From Anaspis maculata (lineage: Eukaryota > Arthropoda > Insecta > Coleoptera > Scraptiidae), in the NCBI GenBank assembly GCA_949128115.1, contig OX421962.1:98734836-98798835 (forward strand): 64,000 nt of DNA, written 5' to 3'. A program made the position numbers and the translations under genes. The notes below the pieces were generated by a model. The model ran no database searches. It saw only the letters and a list, made by a program, of their open reading frames with translations, and was not told the DNA's origin. Below, piece by piece: positions 22,369 through 34,853 of the stretch (position 1 is its first letter; every line of letters starts with the position of its first letter).

Positions 22369-23997
22369 ATTTCAAAACCTCAACAAATCGTTCGTTTCGG
22401 TGACTTTCATGGGCCGGGATCGGTCCTCCACTTGACATTTATTGGTTATGGGCATATATCGATCTTGACGATGAGTTGTGGCAGCGGGTTGCTTATCTTT
22501 CAGGGGCACAAACAGAAATCACCGGAATCACAGTTAAACCGGACGTTACGGGGCTACAACCTTGCAAAGAATGATCAAGCGATGAGACTTATCACAAAAT
22601 GTTCATTAGGCCTCTGAGCAACTTTCAAGAGGTGATGTCACGGTGAGTCTCCTTGCAGACGTCGTATACAGGGTGTTCGATAATTGAAAAATTACAACTC
22701 CTGAACCAAAAAAGGTGGAGTCATGAAAGTCACAACATAAATCCACAATTTGATGTTTGTAAGGATAAAAGAAACCGCGTCTCAATATCTTCAGCTGTTT
22801 CTGAGAAATCCCAAAATTAGTGGTCAGTTTCATGGAAATTCACATTTTTCAAAGAATCAGTAATTTTTAAGGTGATTTCCTAAGATATTTTAGTGAAATT
22901 CGGTAGTCCCTTGAAGAGTGAAGTCAAAAATGAAATGCCGTTTGTTGCTATATTGTCTCTGTCCACTCTCTTCGAAAATATGACAGTCAACTTTTTTTCT
23001 TCTCATGGCCGCCATCGTGAAGTCACCCATTATTGAATAAGTGAAGAACGAGGTGAGGAATTATTCTGTACTGATGATAATGGTCATAGGCAATAATCTT
23101 AGTGCAAAAATAATCATTCCCAGTGAGTATATCCTTTTAAATTGACTATAATCTCGGCTATTTAAAAGTATGAAATTTCATAGTGAACTACCCATTTTTT
23201 CAGAATATTTCCAGGCTATTTCAGGAAAGACTGAACTTGAGTCAAAATGGTTTTGTATCCCTTTTCGAAAAAGATGGGGGATAATTTTAAACACCCTCCT
23301 CCATCTATCCAATGGTCATTTTGACCATGGTGAGCGCCAAAGATCTGTGAAACTCGTGAAAATGTGTCCAACGGTCCTACAGCTCTTTTTGGTCAATTAA
23401 AAAGAAGTTGCTCACTGGGTATAGTTATTTTTGCATCTGTATTATTGCTTAAGACCATGATTTGTATTGCCAATTGATTTTCCAGTTATTCAATAATGGG
23501 TGAATTCAAGATGGCGGCCATAAGGAGGAAAACAGTTGAATGTCGTATTTTTTAATATAGCAAGCAAGGACGGTGGCAGCACACGGCATTCTCTTCCTGA
23601 CTTTACTCTCTAAGGTTTTACCAAATTTCATCCGAATATCTTGCAAAATAACTGAATTATTGAAAATGCTGATACAAACACTATGATTCCGGTATTATTT
23701 GTTTGTGCCCCTGGAAGGTAGACAAGCCGCTTCCACAACCCATCGCCAAGGTCGACATATGCCTTGAACTAGTAAATGCCAAGTGGGGGAGCGATCCTCG
23801 TTCATAGAAGTCACCAGAACGGACGATTTGTTGAGGTTTTGAAATCTACCCCTATTAGGTAGGCAATCCGCTGCTCTCCCGGGGTTGCAATCTTTTTCCC
23901 ACTTCTTAAAAGAATGATGGAGATTTGTACTGCACCTGTGCCAAGTCTGATTGCTCTAGAATAAAATGCAAGGTAGGTTTGACTAACCGCCGCACTA

Positions 23998-24884
23998 TCG
24001 AGAAAAAGTGCCAGAAGCCGAAAACCGGCGTTTTTTGAAGGGTGGTTTTTTTTACAATTTTCTATCTGCTTTTCTATGATAGTTATGGAAAGAATTCCCA
24101 ACAAAAGTTTTAGCTCCTGTAAGTCCCTGCAAGTTTCAACCGAAAAATTTTTTGTGTCGCGAAAATTACCAATCCCAGAGAGCGCTTAAGTCAACCTTGT
24201 TTGGAAAATATTTCCATGTAAAGAGGATTCCAACTTCATCGTGTGGGGATCTAAAAGCCAAATTCTCATTTATGTTCGCACTAATATCACTAATAATTGA
24301 TGAATAACAAAACCTTTGTACAGGACCCACCTCTGATATTCCGCTGCACAAATTTTTCCTGGAAAAAAACCGGAACAGGTCGACTTTTATTTCGAGAGGG
24401 ACATCTAAGACACGTTATGACACATTTTTGTCTTCAACCCTTCGCCCCCACCTCACCCTATTTTAAAATTTCAAATGGCATCACCTACCTTGTGATACAT
24501 CAAATTGAAGGTTATAAAATGCCCTTTCTGTCAACAAAAAAGTCACCCTGTACAAAGGTTTTGTTATTCATCAATTATTAGTAAAGTTAGTTCGAACATA
24601 AATGAGAATTTGGCCTTTAGATCCCCACACGATGAAGTTGGAATCGATGCCCCCTACACCTGGAAATATTTTTCAAACGAGGTTGACTTAAGCGCCCTCT
24701 GGGGTGGGTAATTTTCGCGACACAAGAAATTTTCGGTTGAAACTTGTAAGGACTTACAGGAGCTACAACTTTTGTTGGGAATTTTTTCCATAACTATCAT
24801 GAATAGAAAAGCAGATAGAAAATTGTAAAAAAAAAACCACCCACTAAAAAACGACGGTTTTCGGCTTCTGACACTTTTTCTCGA
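23998..24884. mobile_element. Foldback FB-F nested in FB-E
   Basis: 887 bp with ends TCGAGAAAAAGTG/CACTTTTTCTCGA. Arms pair through CAGAAGCCGAAAACC, TTTTCTATCTGCTTTTCTAT, CCCCACACGATGAAGTTGGA and AATTGATGAATAACAAAACC up to a loop at about 24327-24545. The left arm of FB-E gives the uninterrupted sequence GTGCGGCGGTTAG next to AATAACTTG, placing the insertion at a TA dinucleotide. The loop resembles 32895-33100. Confidence 0.8.
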
Positions 24885-25119
24885 CAAGTTATTGAAAAGT
24901 TCTGGACATAACTTGTTCCAAATATTTTTCCGAACATTTCAAAAAAAAGAAAATCGAAATTCAACCAATAGCAACCGAGATATGGAAAAACACCCTTATC
25001 TCGAAAAGCTCAAGGAAATTTTGGTGGATTTTCGCTGTTCGGGGCTCTGTGGGAGATTCCCTAGGTGTGTGCAGAAATTCAGCCAGAGTAGACGTTTTGT
25101 AATATAAGACACTTTTTGA

Positions 25120-28100
25120 GCCAGGTTGACTGGTCTAACTGTGCGTGCGTCAAGGAAGATAATGTATGCGTACAAAATTAAATACTTCTATTTTGGCTAG
25201 TGATGAAACGACACTCTAGCCAACAAAACGGACTCAGCAAATAAACAGGGGTGGGTCTCGAACAAGTGAGGCAAATTACGGGGTTGTGATTATAGTTGAT
25301 CACTTACCCGGCTTACGAAAACAGAAACCTATCCGACAAACACCCATAAATGGGCGCCAGCTATTTTTGTTTCAGGAAAATAACCACCTGATGTTTCTTT
25401 TGAATCTGAAATTCATCAACTGATACGTTCTGGAAATTTATTTCTGATCTCGGCTAATTATGTTAGTACCTACTCTTTTTAAGCAAAATGAATATGCAAT
25501 TGGAACACCAGCCACTCTGGGGCAACAAAATAAAAAATTGTCATCCCAAGCAAAGTCTATCTACCTATAATACTCCCAGAAGCACGGGCTCTACCTAGGA
25601 TCTGAAGATGTTGGAGCCATCGCGTGGTGGTACCATCTACAGGCGCTCTATCGAAAATTCACGCATTACGAAACATTCTTGAAATTCGAAGCTGAGGGCC
25701 AAAATGGACCGTTAAAGTGAACGCGCACTATTTCCAGAACTTTTTATGACAACATCTGGAATCTGGATCTCTTTTGGTTCTTCTGTATGTCTGATTTTTT
25801 AAATCTCTTGGCTGGAGACTTTATTATGCAAAGCAGGGGTGATGTGGAAAGTGAATAACATCAAAAAACATTTTGCTTGCGAGACAGACCCGGAGGACGA
25901 GAACACAGTATCGAAACGAGCTTTTACGCTTCTCGAGAACTCGGTACTAACACTGTTTATTCAAGGCAAACATCGTAATTTCTCACAAACAACAAACTGT
26001 TTTTCCATGGAAAATTCAAAACTGCTTTTCCGTGAATGGAGCAGGGTTTTTGTATACGTATATTATGTGTCGCACGCTCGGCGGAAGAAGAAAACCGCCC
26101 TCTCAGGAGAAATGATCGCGCGGAATAGCTCCGCGAGTCCCCGAATAAGTTGTCGTTGACGGAAAGTGCGCCCGGAAACTTTTAAGTGGCCGTAGTGTAT
26201 ATCGTAATCGCTTTAGTACGCTTTTGGATGTGAAATAGATAGGCCGAGATAAGTTCTGACATTGAATTAAACTCAGACAAACTGAGGAGGAAATGGGCCA
26301 AGGGAGTGACTGGGGAGAGAAACACGCACCAGCAGCATGGCTAACCCCCTGCCACACGCTTCCTTCTTATAGTGAAATAATAAAATTACACGAGAGTTGA
26401 TCAACTTAATTTAAAGTTTGCGATTGCGAAAATTGCCGCGTGTTCCACCACTGGAAACCGTTTAATTGGAAAATCCCTTCTTTTTGCCGACGCTTTATTC
26501 CCATCGTCGTCGTCGTCGCCGTCCACGTGACATTGTCTCCCACAGCCAGTGTAAATCACGAATTCCTGAGGATTTAAAAAGATTTATGCGAAAAGTTCAG
26601 CTTCATGTTTAAGGCCGCCATTTACATGGGGGCAACTTTTTAACCATTTGTTATGGCACCATCAGCCCGAAGGCTTTTTCGGGGCGCGCGGTCGTGTTTT
26701 TTCAACGCCCAATTCCATCGATGTTAAGAGTGGCTGATGCTTACCAATGTATTCGTTCCTCGAAATATTTTTAAAAATCCTGTGAATTTTCACAGGCCGA
26801 GTTTCTTGTTTACGCCAATTAAATTGGCGAGCAAATTGTTGTTCATGTGTATAAGCGCCATAATAATGAGAGCTGAACGAGAAAACGAAAGCGTAGAATT
26901 CACCGGGTTTCGATACTCGAGGGCATGGAGGCAAGGGAAGCGGGTAATATTCGAATTGGTAATTGAATTAATTAATTCGTGTTGACGCAGGTATTTAATT
27001 TCCACGAGTTTCAGTATTTGTTGTTGACAACTTTGGAAGCGAAGTTATTTTGACAAGCTAATTCCGAGCTAATTATGATGTAAAGTTCACTTGAAAGTCG
27101 ACATCGCCGGGAGAATCGAGAATTTGGCATCAGGTAAACGAAGTGCTTGAGCATGATTCGAGCGTCGTTCAGATCCAATTAGCGATGTTGAAAATCCTGT
27201 ATATTCGCCAGTCTTGTTTCAGACGCAAAAGAGTACAAGTGCATGCACCATTTGAAACTTTGGAATTCCTACGAGTAAACACTCGCCAGGAACTGGGCTG
27301 CCTTTGCCTGGAGAAGTATTAGGGGACTGTTATTCATTTAAAATTTCCAATCAGCAGTCTTTGCGTCATCGTTTTCTTTTATTAATACCCGGAACCATCA
27401 TCTGTGAATCCAAGATTGAGAATTAAAATTCAAATTACCCGCACTGAAAGTCAATATTGGCGGAATACATTTGTCGGAATTAATTTTCAACCCTGAAAGT
27501 TTCAAATTACTTTTTATATTCGGCGCTTGATTACAAACGAATCTAGATTTCATTGGAAGCTTTTAAACGATAGAGTAAAAACATATTGTGGGTTATATAT
27601 TAAGGTGCTCTTTATTGATGTTATATTCTATAAAAGTTATCATATTATATTTTACAAAGCAGAAACGTTTTCACAACAAACTTTTCCGTGTGATTCTATC
27701 AAAACATGTAATGCTTCATGTAGTACAAACTTCACTCATTGTATTTAAACATGTTTGCAGTTAAATGGAATTAGTTATGTGCGCGGGTGTTGCATGTTGT
27801 GTCTGTCTACCCTCTACCCTGTTCGTCATCAGGCAAGTTTTGTAGCTCTGGGCGCTCTGAGCTGTTATACTACTTTTAACACTGCGCACTGGTTATTTTG
27901 TGCTATTCAGATGACTGGATGAATAGGCAAGTATCATGCTGGTTCAACAGTACATACAGATCTTATGTTACAGTAGAGAGGATATGAACAAAAAAATTAT
28001 CCAGATCTTCATTTTGGTTGAGATTGCAAATGGAGCATATAGGTATCTCATCAGCAGCTATTCGGTAACATGTGCCCTTGAACGATAGTTCCATATATTT

Positions 28101-28360
28101 GTCGCTAGCAACTCTCATTTGAACGTACTATAGTGTAGTGAATGGGCAACCTCAAACGCAGATAATCTTTGGGATTTCTGTCTTGTCTGTATTTATTATG
28201 AGAATTCTATCCATCCAGTTGAATGCCATCTCCAAAATGTACAAGGACAATCTGGGTAGTCTCATTTCGAGACGCACAATATAATCAGGCGTGTTTTCAG
28301 CCAATGGGAGTAGCCTTTCGAAAAAATGAACTTGTATCCTTTCTATGAGTTCTGCATATC
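25120..28360. other. Non-coding, nothing recognised
   Basis: About 3.2 kb without a recognisable gene or repeat partner in the window. A short (GTC)n run lies near 26503-26518. Several stretches (26400-27100) look like ordinary complex single-copy sequence, possibly intronic or regulatory. Confidence 0.4.
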
Positions 28361-28363
28361 TTA

Positions 28364-28480
28364 TAGCTGTATTACACTACACAATTTCTTGAACAATCTG
28401 TCAGTTAAACAATCAAGTTCATTGTTTCTTGACACTATTGTGGCAGATTGTATAAGAAATTGTGTAGTCTAATACAGCTA
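28364..28480. mobile_element. 117-bp palindromic MITE with TTA duplication
   Basis: The element reads TAGCTGTATTA...TAATACAGCTA and is almost entirely self-complementary (arm block ACTACACAATTTCTT/AAGAAATTGTGTAGT). It is flanked by TTA at 28361-28363 and 28481-28483. A TWA duplication is typical of PIF/Harbinger-type mobilisation. Confidence 0.75.
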
Positions 28481-29086
28481 TTAGACTATAAACCGCTATG
28501 CAATGTGAGATGAAGCTCACAACTATTGCTTGATATAACCAAATACGTGCATCTCAACAGTCAGCTTCAGCTCGAGACATCAAAGACATCACCCCTCCCC
28601 AGCGGCCAACCCCCCAATATGCTATATAAAATATTAATAATAAAAATAATAATCTTTGTAGCTCACTCCATCCAGTCTGCTGGATATAGAAAATGGTGTC
28701 AGAAGTGCGATTCTGAATTTTTGTATTTCAAAATTTCACAAAAGGCATCTCATATTTGAAGTTTTTTATTTTTTCTTATTTTTGGCAGCTGGCGATCAGC
28801 CCTAGCTTAAATTTGGTTATATTTTGAATTTAAAATTGGATACACAAAACTGACATGTCATTTTCGTTAAAATTGAAGGGCCTCTAGCTCAGCACTCTCA
28901 CATAGAAACAGTCAAAATTCGTCTTTATGATTGGCTGAATTCCTCATAGCGGTCCTTTAGATTCAACAGATTTATTACAGAGCATTCCTGAATTCTACTA
29001 ATTTAAAGGTTTTCCAGTGACAAAGTTGATTTATCATATTTATTTGAACAAAGACAGAGAGATACTCAACAGACATAAAAATCATT

Positions 29087-29137
29087 CAATTTCAATTTAT
29101 TAATCAGTAGTTGATGACTACTGATTAATGAATTGAA
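29087..29137. repeat. Perfect short hairpin
   Basis: ATTAATCAGTAGT (29099-29111) and ACTACTGATTAAT (29117-29129) flank a 5-base loop, extended outwards with one mismatch through AATTGAAT/ATTCAATT. Confidence 0.8.
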
Positions 29138-29380
29138 TGTAATGCCGGAAGCATTTGATTTTGAATCAAAGCCAATTATACTAGGCGCCATGTTCTGTAA
29201 TTTTAACATAATTTATCATTTTAGCGTGTCACTTTTCAAAAACATAAATTGCGAAACAGCTAAACACGATGCATTTTTATGCATTAAGGCGAAGCTCAAC
29301 CCAATCCCGACTATAATTAATGAATATTTGTTTTGTTAATCATATTCCAATCGTAATTTTATTCACATTCACATACGCTA

Positions 29381-29984
29381 TACAGGGTGATTGAAAACGG
29401 CGCATTTTCTCCAGGCTAAGTGGTGGGAGACTTTGACGAAGCACGAGAAAATAGTACAAAAAATAGCTCTTTTATTCTTTGTAAGCGGTGAAGCTAAGAA
29501 TCACACGTCTCCAATCTATATGATTTTGGACTTGAAGCAAAGCGTCACTTTCACAAGTCGTTATTAGTTTCCAAATAGAAATTGCTCTTGCAATTGAGAT
29601 TTGAGTCGTATATTTTTAAATTTCAAAATTCATTTTTTACGTCAAAGGTGAGATGTTGGGTGTGAAGTTACATTTGGCAAGTACGTTTCACTGTCCCTTG
29701 AACAATGTGTGATCTCCAAAGTTTCAGGGCATTGTAATTTCAAAGGTTCTAAGGAAGGAGTTTCCATTCCAACAAAACAATTCATGATATTGTAATGTAG
29801 GTACCTCTTCTGAAGGTGCCAAGTAGGGTACAAACGCGATGCTGCCAGATTGGGCTAATCTGTTCTTGTTGATCACTTGCAAATCAAAGCCGATAAAAGA
29901 ATTTTACAGTTTTTTCCGTGCCGCGTCAACATTCCTTATAATTTATACCCTTTAGTGAATGCGCCATTTCTAAATCACCCCGTA
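29381..29984. mobile_element. TIR element with TACAGGGTGATT ends
   Basis: The left end TACAGGGTGATTGAAAACGG is complementary with mismatches to the right end (CACCCCGTA preceded by GCGCCATTTCTAAAT). Shared inner block: GGCGCATT. Pairing continues weakly inside (TTGACGNRGCACG). A TA precedes the left end; the right copy is altered. Confidence 0.6.
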
Positions 29985-32440
29985 TTTTAATATTTATTCA
30001 TTATTGATGAGTTAAAATTATCATTCGACGGGAAAGCATTTTATGCATCAAACTAATCGAAGCGGCTTTAAACGCTGAAACATTTGGATAATAGAAAAAA
30101 GTATCTGATCAAAATAAAGATAAATATTTATTGTATCGAAATGGGTTATTCGAATTCGTGCAATCGTGCATATACCTACCTACATCCATCTCCATGGTGT
30201 ACACAATTTTGTGCCACTACGATGACCAAGGGCGGTTAATGACATCCGCCTTTGATACACATTATTTCGATAAACCCAATAAAATAATAATGCATGTTTC
30301 CCAATTATACAGAACAAAGGGCTATTTAGTATCCGGAAGTAGGTAATGCATTTTATGCATTGTGCTGGGTACTTCGTGGTGATAGCAAAATGATGTTCTG
30401 GTTTTGTGCTTTTCGGCCTGCGCCTGCGGGGTGAATAGATAAGTTTTGGAGCATGTTAAAGCTTGTTATAAAACGGTGATATCTTAAATTAATTTATGGA
30501 ATGGTAATGCTGAATATCAACTGTATGTAAACTGTAAATTTTCATGAACATAAATTCATAAATACACTATTATTTGTTTAAATTTAGTAAGGAATTTAGA
30601 TACTGGTGCAATTTTCAAAAATTTATCAAATATTTATCTTTACAATCTGGCCGCATTGAACAAAAAATCAAGAGATCTTTGACAAAAGATTACAACGTTT
30701 CGCCAAAAATTCTAGAGCAGAAACCATGTTTCTACCACTATGTGTTGAGAAGGCATGTCTGGCGCTTTTTTGTGTCTCATATTCAATTGAATTGGATAAA
30801 CATATGCAATCAATCCAATTTCATATATAGCTCAATTATCTTGTTTTCACAATAATTCTTTGCTATCTCTAACGTAGACTTACCGGTATCGTTCCGAAAC
30901 TAGAAAAACGGGAGTGAACAGTTGTTGTGAAAAATTTTTTTTCTTTAAATTACACAATCTATTCCCTGGCACTTTCCTCTTTTCTGACTCAAGCTATTTC
31001 AAGCCGTTAATAAATTATATCTACCGAAAATAAGTCAAAGTATCTACTGGATCTAGGGGAAATTACTGCTGAAAATTGCTACCGAAAATCAGTAGGTGCT
31101 GTTTCTTTCGTTGTGAAATACATAAGCCGATTCGGGTCGCCCATATATTATATCGCCATGTTGGCCCTTATTTCCAGTTGCAAAGGTCCGGTCCACTGCA
31201 TAATTAATTCCGTAAATTATCCCCTGATTATCGCCGGATAATGCCCCAATACAAAGCGAACCGGATCAGATGGTAATTTGGGAAATGAATTATTTGAGTA
31301 GCAGATTTGATATTGTTGATAAACAACGATAATCCGCGCATCAGCTAGCCATAGGACGGTCGGACTTCGTATTTGCATTATAGCTCTCCATGGTGCACGG
31401 CTGTACAACAACGGCAGGATTAAATTGATGTAACTCGTCCGCTTTCTGGGAAACGCCAACTTAATCAGCAGCAATTAGCTTTGTGTTGATTTCACTATTA
31501 ACTGTTAGCAATTAGGCAGGAGTCGTATAATGAGTCGGTATTGAAGGCTGCGGTCGGCTACGTGCGATACCAGTTGCCAACTTTGCAACAAGATTGTTAC
31601 TGGCGGGGGTAAACGTACCTATAGCTGGCGGTAGGAATGTATCCTGTCTCCCCGCACCTATAGCCTGTACTTACTACACAGCTACCTCAGCACAACGAAT
31701 TTGCGCTCCTAAACAGGGGATTATCTCAAATTGGGAACGCCAAACTATCGCGGTTTTAGCAATTTAACAGTGTGAAGTCAAATTGAAAACAAGACAAACA
31801 AAACTGTGTACCTGCCGGTGTAGTGTGACGATAATGAAGCCGCAAGGCGCGACGACTTAATCCCCCGCCTCTGTTCAGTCGTCACATTTCAGTCAAATAT
31901 ATCTGGATTTAATTACGGATGATTAGGCGATGAAAGTCTGCGGTGAAGGTCGTCTCGTTTGCAATGGGGTGTGATACTGGAAAAATACTGGTGTCCCAGA
32001 AATAATCGAATTTATTTTACGCATAGAGTCTTCAGATCATGTTGAGGGTGGCCGTGAAGTTTTTTTTCCGAAAACTCGACTTCTTTCTCATAGCTTTCTG
32101 TCACTCAATTTTGGAACAGCTTCCTGTCACTTTGGAACCACTCGCAGGATTTTTTTTGAAATTGCCCCGAATTGAGACGTTAGGTCGAAACATTACTATA
32201 ATTGATTGGAGCCTAGTCCTTGGAGCTAATTTATGAGTTAAACGTGAAAAACATAAAAAGGAGTTGCACATTGAGGAGTCGTTTCGTCATGAAACCGACT
32301 TTTGGGGAAAAATTGAACAGTGATCCTTAACATCAATGAAGAGGTCTTAAATTGGGCTGCTTTTGAGTATTTTTAGAGCACCCTGTATATTGAGTTTAAA
32401 TAAGTTCCTATACTTCTGTTCAACTCATGCTCAGTTCACA
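29985..32440. other. Mostly unique non-coding DNA
   Basis: No gene recognised. The stretch about 31985-32390, starting GGTGTCCCAGAAATAA and ending CACCCTGTATA, has the look of another TACAGGGTG-class element but its arms do not pair clearly. Confidence 0.4.
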
Positions 32441-32830
32441 AAATACACGTCAGAAGGACAGGGTCTGAGACGGCGGATATATGACATCATTTTGATCGTT
32501 ATCAATCACCTGAAGTGGGAAACATGTCACCTGCTGGGTTAGGCTCTCCTGCAATATCCTCGTGTGCCCGAAGGCACAATAATACTTGATGGTATCCCGA
32601 CACCCCCTTGGTTATTGTTTTGCTATATACTGTTCACTAACTTTCCTTCAGTTTTGTATTTTGTATGTCTGTGTGAGCTGAATGTCTGTTCCAACCTCGG
32701 TTCCAACTGAGAAAAGTATCGGTGAGTTTCCACACGTTTCCACAAAATATAGAATCCTCTACTTTGGGGTTCTTGGTTTCTTGACTGAATTCTTCTACTG
32801 CGTGCCTGCTGTTCAAATCCGTCACTTTAG
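32440..32830. repeat. Repeat family A, partial copy 3
   Basis: It aligns with the distal third of family A: ACATGTCACCTGCTGGGTTAGG, CTCTCCTGCA..ATCCTCG, GTCTGTGTGAG and AGTATCGGTGAGTTT occur in the same order as 8310-8890. It lacks the 10-bp satellite. Confidence 0.6.
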
Positions 32831-32894
32831 GATGCGATAAAAAGATGAGGGGATGGTTCAGAAAATTTGAGATAACTTTTTATATAAAGATAAT

Positions 32895-33100
32895 TTTATC
32901 ACCTCCAATTTGATGTAAGTACCACAAAGTAGCTGATGCCATTTGAAATTCGGAGGTGGAGAAGAAAAATTTGGCAATACGTGTCTTTGACGTCTCTCTC
33001 GGAATAAAATATCGTCCTATTTCGGTGTTTTCCAGAAAAAACATTTTGGCGGCGAGATATGTGGGATGTCATGGGAAGTTTGAAAATGAGCACCCTGTAT
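32895..33100. repeat. Interspersed repeat shared with FB-F loop
   Basis: The blocks GATGCCATTTGAAAT, ACGTGTCTTTGACGTC, CTCTCGGAATAAAA and TTTCCAGAAAAA are found, reverse-complemented and in order, in the loop of FB-F (24330-24500). It ends in CACCCTGTATG. Confidence 0.65.
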
Positions 33101-33486
33101 GTAATCTTTCTTTTATAGAGCCCACAAAATTAAGGGTCAGAGTTTAGTCCTTTTTCCATTTTGTCATTTTATCATGGCAACCTAGTTTTATAGACCCCAA
33201 AATTTTGTGCCAAAACTAATGGTATGTACATGTACATACCTAGGTTATCTTTACAATAATGCTCTCAGTTGAGGCTGTATTTCCATCACAAGAACAGACT
33301 GCGAACTATCGGCCAGCAGTGCGAAAGAGACAGAAATACTTTTCTGTCGAGCCTCTGGGCTAAACCTGTCTGCCGAAAAAATCGAAAAACATACAGGCAC
33401 TCATTCGAAAGCTGGCAGGAAGATAGGAGTAGTTAATAAAAAATCCGGAAAAATGCATCGAATTTTCCAAAAATTCTTTCAAATTA

Positions 33487-34010
33487 TACAGGATGTTCAT
33501 TGTTCACGTTAAGATTGACCTCCTCCACTAGCCGGCCGGCTTATCCCTGAACTAATTTTAAAAATAAAGGAAACTCTACAGAAAACCAATGAGTACGAAA
33601 AATCAACCTCTGAATCCGTATTGAGTTTTGGTTTTCTATCCAGGGTGAGTCATGAACTACAAAAATTTAGTTTTCCCTAAAAACCGGAAGCAAAAGAATT
33701 CTATTAAAATGAATTGTGTTTTATCGTGCAACACATAGGTTATGTTCGCAGACTAACCCTGTATACAAAACAGAATTTCCATAGAGATTCAGAAGTTGAT
33801 TTTCTGTACTCATTATTTTTCCATTAACAGATTACTAAAATCGTTTGAAACAACGAATATAGAAGCGATCGAAGGACCAACTTTTGTCCCTCCATAATTC
33901 CAAAATCAAGTAGTATACAAATTTTTGAGCAACTTCCCAGCACCCTTCTACACCCCTATATTAGGTACGCATTTTTGAGATGGTCCGACACTTTTGAATC
34001 ACCCTGTATG
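33487..34010. mobile_element. Decayed foldback with TACAGG ends
   Basis: The left terminus TACAGGATGTTCA and right terminus CACCCTGTA are followed by complementary blocks AATGAGTACGAAAAATCAAC and its partner near 33806-33830, and CTGAATCCGTAT with ATAGAGATTCAG. Inner CCAGGGTGAG (33643) and AACCCTGTATA (33757) suggest a second nested pair of ends. Confidence 0.5.
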
Positions 34011-34850
34011 ATAAAACAATCATTATTGAGTCACTTGTGAATAAAGCTCATTTCAGTCACTAGAAACGATTGTGTATATTGTGCATATCAAGCTACTACA
34101 CTATGAGATAAAAATCTCTTATCTATCAGTGTCATAATTATCTAAAATTCGCCTGAAGTTGCCCATTAACCTTAAAATTAATTTAGTTATTAATTAGCAT
34201 TAACGAGACGTTCCACAATGGGTAGGTGATAAATTTCAATCTGGGATCGTAATATATGAGGGTATTTCCTTAGATATCAGATAGCAATGCAGATTAGTGT
34301 TATTAAAGACCTAAGATCTAACCCGGAGCAATTTTAACAAAGTGAATTATTTGCATAGTTTTAAACGAGATTTATATGGTACATACCTACCTAAATATTT
34401 ATTACAACATAAATAGGAGTGAATGCAGAGTAAAGTATGTGTTGCATAATTAATAACGTAAGTAACTGTATGAGCGTCAATGTGGTAAGTCGACTAAAAG
34501 GAAAGAACCCCAGGTCTCGCCCTAGGTGGGGTAGCAATGGTCATATCAAATAAAATTGAATATAATAGTTCCTTCAGTTGTTGTAGGTACTACCTACCTA
34601 TAAAACATGGAATAGTTGCTGATTTAAGTGGTTACTTAATTTTTGTCTCCTAAAATGGTTCTGAACAACCCTCTTGAGGACCGGAAAAGTGATTTTTATG
34701 CGGTGTCACTACCTACTAAGTAAGTACCTATGGGTGAAGTAGGTATACATAATTACGTACTTAAAAAAAAAGTTTCTGTATAACAATAATTATTAAAACA
34801 CAGTTGAATCACTTCAAACTGTTATCTATAATTCAGTCTTCCTTTTTAGG
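34011..34850. other. AT-rich non-coding DNA
   Basis: No gene recognised. Contains several TAGGTACCTA-type short strings and an inverted CCCTAGGTGGGG near 34520. Confidence 0.4.
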
Positions 34851-34853
34851 ATA

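Larger units (their letters stand above)
21245..25117. mobile_element. Large foldback FB-E, carrying two insertions
   Basis: The left arm runs from about 21245 to 23155 and the right arm from about 23375 to 25117. Paired blocks include ACTCTGGCTGAATTT, CACACACCTAGGGAATC, TCCACCAAAATYTCCTTGAG, AATGTTCGGAAAAATATTTGG, TAGGGGTAGATTTC and CACCCATTATTGAATAA. The left arm is interrupted by a truncated LINE (21708-22368), the right arm by another foldback (23998-24884). The left arm also has sequence near 22520-22860 with no clear partner. Without insertions the element would be roughly 2.3 kb. No coding capacity of its own. Confidence 0.75.
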
